From: Tritrichomonas foetus
Lineage: Eukaryota > Parabasalia > Tritrichomonadida > Tritrichomonadidae
DNA: 28,497 nt
Assembly (NCBI GenBank): GCA_001839685.1
Contig: MLAK01001103.1
Location: forward strand, 1-28,497
Reading direction: 5' to 3'
The position numbers and the translations under genes are program-made. Position 1 is the stretch's first letter. Each line of letters begins with the position of its first letter. Of this stretch, positions 1 through 10,200 are shown in pieces. The notes beneath the pieces are model-generated. The model ran no database searches. It had not been told where the DNA came from and saw only the letters and a list, made by a program, of their open reading frames with translations.

Positions 1-660
1 TTTCGAAAATAATAATCAAGCGAATTTTGGCATTTTTTATTGGTTGAGATCTATTCAGCAAAAATTCGTTGCTGTAAATTAAGCATCAGAGAGTCGGGAA
101 GTTGTTTCCAANATTCGAAAAAGNTCAGTTNANTTAATGAAAATAAACGTATTTCCAGGTTGTGTACTTTTGTTTGTATACATCTATATCTCTCATTTTT
201 TTGTGCTGATATTCAAAAAGTTATCCACTCAACTCCATCCTTTCCTGAATGATGTATGATCGCACGAACTAGAAAATAAAATACATATTCTCATTAGAAT
301 CACTTAAAATGGCGACTATAATGATTTTCATTAATAATGCAAAATTGTTTGTTGTGATATTCAATTCACCAAGCTTCATATAGAAGAAACATTAAAAACA
401 GAACTCATATTACTATAATACCAATTGTAGAAATGAATAACACAATCTTACCTGATTGACTTCGAAAAAATAATCACAAATAATTAAATGGAAAAATATA
501 TGATATACTTTTACATTACTGACTGCTGAAAGCTGAATATAATATTAGTTGTGGTCATTAGATTCGAATGCTATATTTTTGTTAATTCATTATTCTGCCA
601 ATCGTTTGTTTGTTTTTTCGTTTCAGAAAAAAATGCGAAAAGGAGGCCGTTTATTAAAAA
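1..660. other. Left-edge non-coding region
   Basis: I see no convincing gene here. A 70-codon open frame at 40-252 contains four ambiguous codons, has no recognisable motif and is followed by dense stops, so it is left out. Ambiguous bases sit at 112, 124, 131 and 133, possibly because the left edge belongs to a repeated sequence. The rest is AT-rich DNA leading into the promoter of the gene at 661. No tRNA-like or other structured RNA was recognised by eye. Confidence 0.55.
587..592 (+). promoter_or_regulatory. Candidate initiator (Inr) of the 661 gene
   Basis: TCATTA matches the trichomonad initiator consensus TCA(+1)Y(T/A), with the putative +1 A at 589. It lies 72 nt before the chosen ATG, longer than the usual very short trichomonad leader, and 44 nt before an out-of-frame ATG at 633. 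A second TCATTA is at 555-560. The motif is short and the region AT-rich, so a chance match is possible. Confidence 0.3.
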
Positions 661-671
661 ATGAGCGGTAG
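633..671 (+). other. Short upstream ORF overlapping the coiled-coil gene start
   Basis: ATG at 633 opens a 12-codon frame that ends with TAG at 669-671, just inside the main gene, whose ATG is at 661. If the mRNA begins upstream of 633, scanning ribosomes would meet this ATG first. If transcription starts closer to 661, as is usual in trichomonads, it has no role. Seen directly; function is inference. Confidence 0.3.
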
Positions 672-3600
672 GGCAGAGACACCAAACTCCAAGCGTCGTA
701 CGCCTGCAGTCAAGCGATCAATCTCACCCCGCGATCAAACCTCACCATCATCCTCATCGTATGAGCGCTGTATTAAAAGCTACCAAAAAGATGTGAAAAA
801 TCTCAAAAATCAAATACAAGAACTCGAAAATCGAATTTCAACCCCAGGTGAAGCAGATTCACAACTTATCCATTCATTCACCACGGTTCAAACAGAAAGG
901 AATAAATTGGCAGATGAAAATGCAAAACTCAAGAAAATGATCAATAAAACACACAACCAAAGCCCTAGAAGTGATACAGAATCAGTTCTAATTTCTCGAA
1001 ACTCGTCACTTTACTCAGAAAACCAAAGATTAAACACCGAGCTTCAAAAAATTGAATCTAAGGCCCAGGCTGTTGAAGCTAAAAACAAAAATCTTTTAGC
1101 TCGAAATAAAGAATTAGAAGCTGCTTATAAAACGCTCTCCAAACAAAACCAGCAATTAATTAAAGATAAACAAGAAAATGAGCAAAAACAAATTGATATT
1201 CTTTCAAAACAAGTGAATGATAATGAAGAAAAACAAGATCTTGAAGACAAAATTATTATTTTGACAAAAGAAAATCAATTGTTAAAAAGCAAGAACAAGA
1301 ATTTAACTCAAAAAATTGCAGGTGCTACATCTCCAAGAAGGCAAAATAATTTGGAACAACAACAACTTGAACAAAATATTTCTGAACTAATTGAAAAATT
1401 CAAATCGACCAAATTAATGAATTCAAAACTTTCAAATGCTTTGAAACAACAAGAAAAAGTCATTGACAAGCTTAAAGAAGATAAAAAGAAGCTTAAATCC
1501 AAGGTGGCTCTTCTTCAAGCTGAAGTTCAAGCAAAACCAGCATTAAAACAAACTTCAATTTCTCAAAAATTTGATTTTGATGATGAAAGTGAAATTCAAA
1601 AGCAATTAAGAAGAACGCAACGAGAAAAACAAATTCTTCATGATCATATTGACCAACAAGATGCAACAATTCAAAAATTAAAACAAGAACTTCTGAAATT
1701 GAAGAAATCTGACATGAATTCACATTTACATAATTCATATTATGATAACACTCAAAATCTTACTAAAGAACAAGAAAATGAAATTGAACATTTGCAAGAG
1801 GTTAAAGAAAATCTTACCAAAGAAATTAATGATCTCCAAAGCAGACTTCAATCCAACTCTGACGAATTTCAACAATTCCAACAATTCCAACAATGGAAAT
1901 CAAATCCAAATAAACAAGAAGCCAAAATTAGCGCAGATAATACTCTATCAGATAATGTTTACAATGAACTTAAGCATAAGTATAAAGAAAGTACTATTAA
2001 GTGTAAAGAACTTGAAAAAGAATGTACCAATCTTCGAATGTTAAATGAATCAAATGAAGCTCTTTTAATTGAAATGCAAAAACAGCTTTCTTCTTCCGCT
2101 TCTAAATCACAGGTGACGCCCAGTGAAGAACTTCTGAAAGAAAAAGCAAAAGTTGCTGAACTGAGCGAGAAAATCAGGGATCTTGAACAAGACATTTTCG
2201 ACATGTCCACAAATAATCCTGAACTTCAAGCTTCTCTAGAAAGCGAGAAAAAACTTCGAAAAGAAAATATGGAACTTGAAGAAAGACTTCATATTTTGGA
2301 AATTCAACTTAAAGGTGAAGATGAACCACTCATTGATGATGAAGAACGTGAAACGCATGATTTGCCGTTCGAAAGAGGTGTGTATAATAGATTCATTAAT
2401 AACGAAAGAGATAATCTTCGGGAAAACCTCAAAGAAAACGATGAACCATCTGATTTAGGTGTCTTTCATTTTGCTGATACCAATGAAGAAATCATTGGAT
2501 TTGATGTTCATTTTGATGATCCAGTCTTCACCGATGACAATACAGAAGAAAACAACCAAAACTCAACTTTCGATGAAAATGCTGATGATAAGAATCAAAA
2601 TGATAGAAAGAAGCCAGATATTGAAGAACTAAGAGATCAAATTTTTCAATCTCAAAAAAGAGATATTAATCTTGAAGAAGCATTAAATAAAAATATGCAT
2701 TTAAGAAATCAAATAGAAAATATTCAACTTGAATTAGATCTTGCAAGAAGCACTAGTGAAAAATTAAATGCATCTTATGAATTCGAAAAATTTGAACAAA
2801 AGAGTAAAATCAATCAACTTCAAAATGAAGTTGAATCACTCAGGAAGCAAATTCAACAAAAAGATGAGCAAAATGATCAACTCCAAATCGACCTTTCAGT
2901 AATGAAAGATAGAATGGAGACTTCACATCCTGTTATCATTGATAATGAAGATCTACAAGAGAACCAAAATTTGCATAATCATAAAACTGATCTTCATAAT
3001 GAAATTAACCAACTTCGTTCAAGTTTGTTAAGCGCCGAAAAAGAGAAATCTCATCTTCAAGAACAAATTGCACTTTTAGAAAAATCTAAAGATATTGAAT
3101 CTCTTGAAGCAACAGTTTCATTTCTCCAAGAGCAACTTTTATCTGTTCAAGCACAAAATAAAGAAAGTACAAGCAATAGCATAGTTGAACAGCTTCGTCA
3201 ACAGGTTCGTGATCTTGAACAAGATTTATATGAAATGTCCAATGAAAATCCAGAACTTCAAGCCTCGCGTGAAGCTGAAAAGGAACTTAGGAAACTGAAT
3301 ACTGAGTTGGAAGAAAAAGTTCATTACCTTGAAATGCAGCTGAAAAATGATGACCAGCCACTTTTGAATGAAGAAGACCGTGAAGAAAGAGATTTTCCAT
3401 TTGAAAGAGGAATATTTAGTAAATTTGCAGGTACTGAGCAAATCAAAAGAATGAACGATCAAGAGCTAAAGAGTTCAGGTTCATCCGATTTCGCTGATCT
3501 TATGAACAATTCTGAAGATGAAGATGATGAAAAAGAAAATGTACAAGATCACAAGATTCAATTCATGCCTCTAAATGATAAGTCCGAAAATGAAGATGAA

Positions 3601-6600
3601 AACGATGATGAAAACAGTTTTGGATTCGAACCTTTAACTAATGACATAGAAATTGATGCAAATGTAATTGAAAAGTCTGTCACAATTGAAGATACTATCC
3701 AAGTATTTGATAGTGGTAAAGGCAATTCTATAAATACAAGCACGTCTAGCAACAACACTAATAATAGTGATTCAAATACAAAAGCAAATACAAATACTAC
3801 TACGAATGAAAGTGACAATAGAAATAGCAATAATAGTAATAGTACTAAAAATGCTGATGGTGGTGGGGATAGAGATGAAGAGGAGGAAGATGATGGAGAA
3901 CCAATTGAGATTATTGAAGATCATAATGAATCTCAAAGTGAGGAGGAAGAAGAAACTATTGATGATTTAAGAGATGCTCTTGAACGACAAAACAATGAAT
4001 TATGCGATCTACGTCATCAAATAAGAAAACTTAAAGAACAAGTTAACGACTATTCCTTGAAAATCTCTGGTTATGAATCTTCTCATCAACAAAGTATTTC
4101 TCATATTCGAGAATTAGAAGAAGAAAATATGAAACTAAAAGTATTTCACAACGAACATAATGAAGAAGCTTTAATGGAACAAGCTGATGATTCAGGTGAA
4201 CTTGCAAAAGAAAATGAAATTCTTCAACAACGTCTAATTTCACAGGCCAAATTAACTGGTGAATATGCAAAAGTTGAAGCTGCCCTTGGAAACTCTACAA
4301 TGGAAATAGAACAACTCAAAAATGAAATTCAAAAGCAAAAAGAATCATTAATCACTTTTCAAAAAGAAAACAATGAACTAAAACGTGAAAATGAAGAATT
4401 AAGACAAAATAAAACTGAAATGTCAACTCAAACAATGTCTACTGATCCAATTTTGGACGATTCAAAGCCAGCAAACGATTCTACTGTCTTTTCTTACCAA
4501 GAAATGATTGATGAAAAAGAACAAGAATTGTCGGCAATGAAGTTAAACGAAAAAACGAACTTAAAGATTATTTATGATCTGAGAAAAGAAGTGAATACTC
4601 TAAAGAAACAATTTGAATCTAAAGACGATGAAATTGCTCAACTTAAAGATCAGTTGGATTCTAATCAAGAAGAAATAACGGCCTATGAAATGAATCAAAA
4701 TATGTTTTTGAAACAAATCGAAGAAATGAGAAATGCTGGAGCATCTGCACCTTCAGTTGAACTTGAAAATGCAAAAAAGGACATTATAGAATTGAAAGAA
4801 ATTAATACAGGATTAGCTCAAGAAGTAGAAGAAGCAAGACGAGAATTAATTGAATATCAAATCCAAATGAAGAAAGAAAATGAAGCCTCAATTAACCATA
4901 AAACTCAAGAAATTGAAGATCTTAAGCAAAAATATATTAAAAATGAACAATCACTTCTTCAAAGTGCTGAACAAGCTAAAAATGAATGTACAGAATTAAA
5001 AAATTCCTATGAAAAATTAACAGCTCAAAAGAATCTTGCTGAACAAAACTTAAATAATCTTCAAGCAACTTTCGATCAGGTTTTTGCAAATCTGCAAGCT
5101 AAGATTAATCAATCTGAAGGTGAAAAGAATGATACGAGAATCGAACTCAATAAGAAATTGACAGAACTTGAAGAACTCACAATGTCACACCAAAACCTCA
5201 AGGAAGAACTTGATCTTATGAAAGCTAGAAATACAGAACTTGAAGGACTTCTCAAAAAACATCAAGAAAATGAAGACAATATCACACCTACTCAAGAAAC
5301 TACTGTGAATCTAGAAACCACTCATATTAAAGAAAACAATGTATATAATGAAAGAATTGATGAATTGAATGATAAGATTGCTGAGCTTGAGCAACAAAAT
5401 GAAACATTGAAGACAACATTAAAAGAAATATCTGAAAATAATCCAAATGTTGTTTTGAATGTTGATGGTGATAATGTTGAAACTGCTCAAGATTTGAAAG
5501 ATCAAATTGAAGAACTTCAAGACCAATGTGATTATTTTGAATCTCAAGTATCATCCTTACGCCAAGAAATTGAGAACAAAGAAAAAGAAATTTCAAAGAA
5601 AGATCGTGAAAAGCGTGAATTAGAAATTGAATTAGAAAGCCTTAAAGAAAATCCACTGACTGTTACCACAGCATCATCTTATACTCCAGAATCTATTGAT
5701 AAAGAAGCCTTAGAGTCTCTAAATACAAAACTTTTGAATAAGAACCAAGAACTTCAATCTAAAATTGACAAAAAGAGAATAAAATCAGAAAATATGAAGC
5801 AAACAATTCATGATTTAGAAGAAGATATTAAATCTAAGCAGGATTTAATTAACGAACTGACTACTAAAATAAATGAAAAAGGAAAATCGAACGAAGAATA
5901 TGATAAACTAGCTGAAGCTGCAAGTAAAAGTGAAGAAGAATTTGTTTTACAAATCAATCAACTAAAACTTGAAAAAGAAAATTTAATTCTTCAGATTGAT
6001 TCGCATAAAAATGAAATAAGTAAAAAGAAAGGAGAAATTGAAAACCTTAAAGATACAATTAAGGATAAAGAAGAAAAATTGAATGAATTGAATGAAACCA
6101 TTGATGGACTCAATCAAGATGTTGATAATTTGAATGCTACAATTGAATTAATGGAGAAATCGCGTGACGATCAAGATTTCAAACTCAATACTGCAAATCA
6201 GCTCGCTAAAGGGCTTTCAGAGAAATTGGAAGCACTTACAAATGAAAAGAATGAACTTGAAAATGAACGAACACAACTACGTCAAGATAATGAACATCTT
6301 CAAACACAATTAAATGAAACTACAGAAGAACTTAAAATCAAAACAACTAGAAATGAGTTCCTAGAAGACAAGCAACGTGGAATTAATCATTTACAGAATG
6401 ATTTACAATCTCAACTCCAACGTGCCAAAAGAGACAAAGAAGACACAAAAATGAGATGTGAAGATCAAAAACGATCAATGAAAATGGATATGGATAAACT
6501 TGAAAAAGAAAATAAAGATTTGCGTCAAAGATACGCAAGATTAAATGCAGAAGTTCTGGGAAATGTTGAATCACCACAAATTCTAGAAAATGTAATGGCA

Positions 6601-6843
6601 ACAATGCTCAAAAAGAGTGAAAATTCGTCTTCTTCAAATGATGAAAAAATAATTCAACTAAGGCATCAAATTGAAGCACTTCAAATTGAATCTGAAGGGA
6701 AAGATGCAGATATTCGAAATCTTAAGCGGGAAAATCAGAATCTTCAATTTGAAATTAATGATTTGACTAAGCAATTAAATGAGTGGAAAGGAGAAAAAGC
6801 TTTATTTGATCTCCAACATCCAGACACTTTCACGCAATTTTAA
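661..6843 (+). CDS. Giant coiled-coil protein (2060 aa), probable cytoskeletal or scaffold protein
   Basis: The protein has a short basic Ser/Pro/Arg-rich head (residues 1-45, with repeated SP/TP dipeptides). After it, nearly the whole chain is heptad-type coiled coil rich in Glu, Lys, Gln, Leu and Asn. Residues 506-578 and 850-922 are two copies of one 73-residue module ending in PFERG(V/I)(Y/F)xxF, each followed by an acidic non-helical linker. A low-complexity Asn/Ser/Thr then Glu/Asp tract covers about residues 1019-1100, and FQQFQQFQQ lies near residue 405. I see no motor, kinase or membrane segment. Similar trichomonad proteins are often auto-annotated 'viral A-type inclusion protein', a label based only on coiled-coil similarity. 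Costa, axostyle, basal-body or Golgi-tether roles are all possible. The ATG at 661 is the first in frame and has A at -3. The frame is uninterrupted and has no introns. Confidence 0.9.
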   Translation: MSGRAETPNSKRRTPAVKRSISPRDQTSPSSSSYERCIKSYQKDVKNLKNQIQELENRISTPGEADSQLIHSFTTVQTERNKLADENAKLKKMINKTHNQSPRSDTESVLISRNSSLYSENQRLNTELQKIESKAQAVEAKNKNLLARNKELEAAYKTLSKQNQQLIKDKQENEQKQIDILSKQVNDNEEKQDLEDKIIILTKENQLLKSKNKNLTQKIAGATSPRRQNNLEQQQLEQNISELIEKFKSTKLMNSKLSNALKQQEKVIDKLKEDKKKLKSKVALLQAEVQAKPALKQTSISQKFDFDDESEIQKQLRRTQREKQILHDHIDQQDATIQKLKQELLKLKKSDMNSHLHNSYYDNTQNLTKEQENEIEHLQEVKENLTKEINDLQSRLQSNSDEFQQFQQFQQWKSNPNKQEAKISADNTLSDNVYNELKHKYKESTIKCKELEKECTNLRMLNESNEALLIEMQKQLSSSASKSQVTPSEELLKEKAKVAELSEKIRDLEQDIFDMSTNNPELQASLESEKKLRKENMELEERLHILEIQLKGEDEPLIDDEERETHDLPFERGVYNRFINNERDNLRENLKENDEPSDLGVFHFADTNEEIIGFDVHFDDPVFTDDNTEENNQNSTFDENADDKNQNDRKKPDIEELRDQIFQSQKRDINLEEALNKNMHLRNQIENIQLELDLARSTSEKLNASYEFEKFEQKSKINQLQNEVESLRKQIQQKDEQNDQLQIDLSVMKDRMETSHPVIIDNEDLQENQNLHNHKTDLHNEINQLRSSLLSAEKEKSHLQEQIALLEKSKDIESLEATVSFLQEQLLSVQAQNKESTSNSIVEQLRQQVRDLEQDLYEMSNENPELQASREAEKELRKLNTELEEKVHYLEMQLKNDDQPLLNEEDREERDFPFERGIFSKFAGTEQIKRMNDQELKSSGSSDFADLMNNSEDEDDEKENVQDHKIQFMPLNDKSENEDENDDENSFGFEPLTNDIEIDANVIEKSVTIEDTIQVFDSGKGNSINTSTSSNNTNNSDSNTKANTNTTTNESDNRNSNNSNSTKNADGGGDRDEEEEDDGEPIEIIEDHNESQSEEEEETIDDLRDALERQNNELCDLRHQIRKLKEQVNDYSLKISGYESSHQQSISHIRELEEENMKLKVFHNEHNEEALMEQADDSGELAKENEILQQRLISQAKLTGEYAKVEAALGNSTMEIEQLKNEIQKQKESLITFQKENNELKRENEELRQNKTEMSTQTMSTDPILDDSKPANDSTVFSYQEMIDEKEQELSAMKLNEKTNLKIIYDLRKEVNTLKKQFESKDDEIAQLKDQLDSNQEEITAYEMNQNMFLKQIEEMRNAGASAPSVELENAKKDIIELKEINTGLAQEVEEARRELIEYQIQMKKENEASINHKTQEIEDLKQKYIKNEQSLLQSAEQAKNECTELKNSYEKLTAQKNLAEQNLNNLQATFDQVFANLQAKINQSEGEKNDTRIELNKKLTELEELTMSHQNLKEELDLMKARNTELEGLLKKHQENEDNITPTQETTVNLETTHIKENNVYNERIDELNDKIAELEQQNETLKTTLKEISENNPNVVLNVDGDNVETAQDLKDQIEELQDQCDYFESQVSSLRQEIENKEKEISKKDREKRELEIELESLKENPLTVTTASSYTPESIDKEALESLNTKLLNKNQELQSKIDKKRIKSENMKQTIHDLEEDIKSKQDLINELTTKINEKGKSNEEYDKLAEAASKSEEEFVLQINQLKLEKENLILQIDSHKNEISKKKGEIENLKDTIKDKEEKLNELNETIDGLNQDVDNLNATIELMEKSRDDQDFKLNTANQLAKGLSEKLEALTNEKNELENERTQLRQDNEHLQTQLNETTEELKIKTTRNEFLEDKQRGINHLQNDLQSQLQRAKRDKEDTKMRCEDQKRSMKMDMDKLEKENKDLRQRYARLNAEVLGNVESPQILENVMATMLKKSENSSSSNDEKIIQLRHQIEALQIESEGKDADIRNLKRENQNLQFEINDLTKQLNEWKGEKALFDLQHPDTFTQF
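2176..2394 (+). repeat. Internal duplicated module, copy 1 (73 codons)
   Basis: Residues 506-578 of the coiled-coil protein. It begins RDLEQD, contains NPELQAS and LRKxNxELEE, and ends DLPFERGVYNRF. It aligns without gaps to copy 2 (residues 850-922) with about 45 of 73 identities by hand count. The copies are 1032 nt apart. Confidence 0.9.
3208..3426 (+). repeat. Internal duplicated module, copy 2 (73 codons)
   Basis: Residues 850-922 of the coiled-coil protein, starting RDLEQD and ending DFPFERGIFSKF. It aligns to copy 1 over its full length without gaps. The best-conserved blocks are RDLEQD, NPELQAS and PFERG. Like copy 1 it is followed by an acidic, non-coiled linker, so the duplicated unit may include the linker. 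Confidence 0.9.
3715..3960 (+). repeat. Low-complexity Asn/Ser/Thr then Glu/Asp coding tract
   Basis: The DNA runs through irregular AAT/AGT/ACT triplets followed by GAN/GAG triplets. It encodes an Asn/Ser/Thr-rich stretch, a GGG, and then acidic runs (DEEEEDDGE, SEEEEE). It interrupts the coiled coil and looks like a flexible linker prone to triplet-scale length change. Confidence 0.8.
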
Positions 6844-6859
6844 TAGTTTTATTTTTTAA

Positions 6860-6863
6860 TAAA
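6860..6863 (+). terminator. Polyadenylation signal candidate for the coiled-coil gene
   Basis: TAAA within AATAAAG, 17 nt after the TAA stop (6841-6843, followed directly by a second stop, TAG). UAAA close to the stop is the known trichomonad polyadenylation signal. Confidence 0.45.
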
Positions 6864-7183
6864 GAATTCGATTGTTTTATAACTTGTATTATTATTCATC
6901 ATCATATATTCGTTACAACATGTTTTTTATGTCTTATTTTATTTTCAAAAATTCAACATCAGAATTGTTTTAGATAAATAATTAATAAATTTTATTACAT
7001 TTCGTAATTTGATTTCAAGCCATATCTTATAATGCTTCGTGAAATTTCTTTGAAAAGATATTCGAGTATCGGATATTTGATGTGATGAGCAAATACAATC
7101 CTATAAATATATCAAAAAGTTTTATTCAAACCAATGATTGAATCCGAGATTCCATGAATTTTCTGAGAGTATCTATTTAAATT

Positions 7184-7193
7184 TCATTTCACA
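7184..7193 (+). promoter_or_regulatory. Candidate double initiator of the BEACH gene
   Basis: TCATTTCACA contains two overlapping matches to the TCA(+1)Y(T/A) trichomonad initiator, with possible +1 at 7186 or 7191, some 40 and 35 nt before the ATG. Nearly the same string (TCATTCACA) precedes the karyopherin gene, and TCATTTCAGA lies upstream of the basic coiled-coil gene, which supports a shared core element. TCAAA at 7203, closer to the ATG, is an alternative. Confidence 0.4.
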
Positions 7194-7218
7194 TTTCGCA
7201 TCTCAAATCGAAATCTTG

Positions 7219-7233
7219 ATGAAAAATGAGTAA
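7219..7233 (+). other. Minimal upstream ORF overlapping the BEACH gene start
   Basis: ATG AAA AAT GAG TAA: a four-codon frame whose third and fourth codons overlap the main ATG at 7226. Like the upstream ATG of the 661 gene, it is in the +1 frame relative to the main ORF. A ribosome starting at 7219 would terminate 5 nt past the main ATG, where reinitiation is possible. Function is inferred only. Confidence 0.3.
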
Positions 7234-10200
7234 ATTCTCGTTTCTCGATTTTCATAGCGAATCACATCCTCTTATCACCATATTTACGATGAGAAATTCT
7301 ATTTTTTCTGGTCTGAAAGAAACAGATTCCGAAATGAACCTAATCGTTTTATCATTCATTCCCCAACTTGATAAAAATACAATTTCATCAATGTCAACTT
7401 CATTAAAAAGCAGCACCAATTTAGCAGAATTATTCAAAAAATATAAATTGCCTTCAAGATTTGATCCAAATATGATCAATCATTTTTATGCTGCAATTTC
7501 ACTTCACAAAAGTAAATCACATAAAAGTAAGCAATATAATGACACTAATTCTAAAGATAGAAACATTGCATGGGAACCAATTATTATTTCTGTTGTTTTT
7601 GCAGCAATTGTTTTATTTATTGACAAAGATTTTCGCTCACAAAATGAATTTAATGACTTTTTTCATTTTTTTTCAATTTTAATTAACAAAAAGAATAAAA
7701 TAAATAACTTAATTAACTATGGATTTAAAATGATAGTTGAAGCTATGTCTGCATCCAATAATTTTGAATGGAATGATAAATTGTTTTCATCAATTTTTCA
7801 ATTTATTTTATTGAATAAATCCTTAGATGAGAAAATGTATAAGACACTTTTGGAGATATTTAGAATTGCTTTTGAAAAAGGATCTCAAGAAATTATATCT
7901 CAATTAATGAAATTAATTTCTCAAATTATAATTGAAAAGCGAAAGTGTATAATCTGGAATGAAATATCCTATTTAGTCATTTTATTTACACCTCAGATTA
8001 ATTTATTAGGAAAAGATGTTTTATTGCTGATTTCCTTAATTTCAAATTATTCAAATTCATCATCTATTAGTGACATTTTTATCTTACTGCCATCAATTTT
8101 ACTAAATACGCTAGATTTTGATGAAGATGATCATTTATCGTTCCCAAACAAACTACCAATTCCCGATATCGCAATTCAAGATTTGCCATACACTTTTTCT
8201 CGTTCTAATTTATTTGAAAATGGTTTTAAAGGGCCAGATTTAAATCCTTTTGACTTATCAATAGATTCAAGGTCCGTTCTTAATGAAAAAACGATTAATG
8301 GTGTTGATATAATATCTGAATGTTTAACTGAATCTTCCTATTTTTGTAGGGAGCAATTCTTCCACTCATATGGTAAAATGTTTCATATTTTGAAAGAAAC
8401 TAATAGGTATATTCAAACATGCACAGTTTTTGTGTTATTGATGGAAAAAATGATCAATTATTTGCCAATAGAAATTTTTCTTTCTATTTTAAATGATACT
8501 ATTTTATTTGCTCCTGAACATAATATCTATTCAAAGCATGGGCTTGATAGAATGATAAATTATTTGCGGAATCGAGTTTTTATTTTAGTTGGTGATTCTT
8601 CACCATCATCACTGTCACTTTTCTTTGAAAAAGCTGACGGTTACCCTTTTTTATTTACAGAGCACTTAATGAGGATTCTAGCAAGACCTTGGCTTATTGA
8701 AAGTATCTCAAATAATAAAAATGCTTTATTAATTATTCAAACAACTTTAAAATTACGTTTTATTGAGACCAATCAATTAAATTTTTCAAATTCATCTGAA
8801 AATTATGACATCAAGCGTGCCAGAAATGACAATTTTTTGTTTGTTTTTCAATATTGTAAAGATCCACAATTATTTCAATATGATAATTTTTCAAGAGGTT
8901 TCTTTTGGTTTATTTTTGAAGATAACTTAACAGAATATATAATTTTTTTTCTTCAAGTAACAATTACTAATTTGTCCACGAATTATGAAATTAGCTCACT
9001 TGTCAACATTATTGATCGAATTTACCATCAAATTGTCCTTTTTTACAAAGATAAAAACTTTCAACGACTTTCGATTTTGTTAACTGCTGCATTAAGTGAA
9101 AGTTTAGTTCAAAATATTCACATATTACCTTATTTTGAAAAAATTTTACCTTTGATCTTGGAAACCTTGGAGATCTTTCCATGTAAAGAATCATTGGATT
9201 CATGTTTTCGAATCATTGAATCATGGAATCAAATGGACAAAGATAAAATGTTTGATTCAAATCACTTTAGAATTCTTTCTACTGTAATAAAAATCATTGA
9301 ACCCAATAATCTGTCAACATCAACTTATCGTCACTTATTCAATCTATTAAGTCTTTCTTCAAACACAACAGATTTTTCACATTTTCATATAAAAAAACCA
9401 TCAGCTTTATCTTTGCTTTTATCTGTTTTTAGTCAGTATGAAAAATCAATAGAATTTATTCAATATCTTTCTTCGCTTTGTGATTATTCTGAATTCAATA
9501 TTCGGGCTTGCCATGATGGAGATATTGATTTAATTTTACTTGATTTTATTAATTCCAAAAAGGAAACTACAGAAATTAAATATCGTGGTGTTTCTTTTAT
9601 ACTTCATTTCACTTATGAAGAAATTAAAGATTTAATTTTACCATTTCTCTTACGAATTTTTGTTTATAAATCAAATAATGGAATATGTGAGAAATTAGCT
9701 TCAATCATTGGTCAAAAAATTGATAGAATTAGTATTTTGGTTTGTTCTTGTTTATCTGATGTTATTTCAAAAATTCAATCTTTACCAAAACCAAAATTTT
9801 CCATAGGAACTTTTAGTCCAAATGTTTCTTTTCGTAATGTTCCAAGCAAGATGTTTTCAACAACATTCGTAATAAAATATGATATTAATTTTGATGCTGT
9901 AACAATTCTTATTTCTAATACTTCTCTTCATATTTTTTCAGTTGTTGACAAAGAAAATGACATCAAATTAAGGATTTTAACTGATCATATGTCATTATAT
10001 TTGTATACAAGCTATAAGAACACAGAGAAATTGGTTTTACTGATTCGTGTTCTTCCAAGTTCGGGATGGAATCATTATTCCATTAAATTTGAACCATTTA
10101 TTAATGGTTATCATGTTCAAACTTTCATGAATGGATCCCATGTTAATTCTGTTGATGCAATAACTTCACACTTTAAATCAAATAAAGTTTATGTTTCAAT

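Larger units (their letters stand above)
6844..7225. other. Intergenic region between two + strand genes
   Basis: About 380 bp of AT-rich DNA. It holds the 3' end of the coiled-coil gene and the promoter of the BEACH gene. I see no open frame of note, no tRNA and no repeat, apart from a weak imperfect palindrome (GATATTCGAGTATC, about 7059). Confidence 0.6.

Noticed and set aside
1..20. Resemblance of TTTCGAAAATAATAATCA at the left edge to the right end of the MITE plus its flank
   Set aside because: The match requires omitting CGACTG, the diagnostic outer end of the inverted repeat; in AT-rich DNA it is most likely chance.
40..252. 70-codon + strand open frame near the left edge
   Set aside because: Four codons are ambiguous, it has no protein-like pattern or motif, and it lies in non-coding AT-rich DNA.
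430..470. CAGGTAAGA on the minus strand resembling a 5' splice site
   Set aside because: No coding frame leads into it and no matching trichomonad-type branch/3' site (ACTAACACACAG-like) was seen nearby.
3558..3830. Hydrophobic 90-codon minus-strand frame opposite the coiled-coil gene
   Set aside because: It is the antisense of acidic GAN/GAA codons, which always reads as Leu/Phe/Ser; an artefact of codon use, not a membrane protein.
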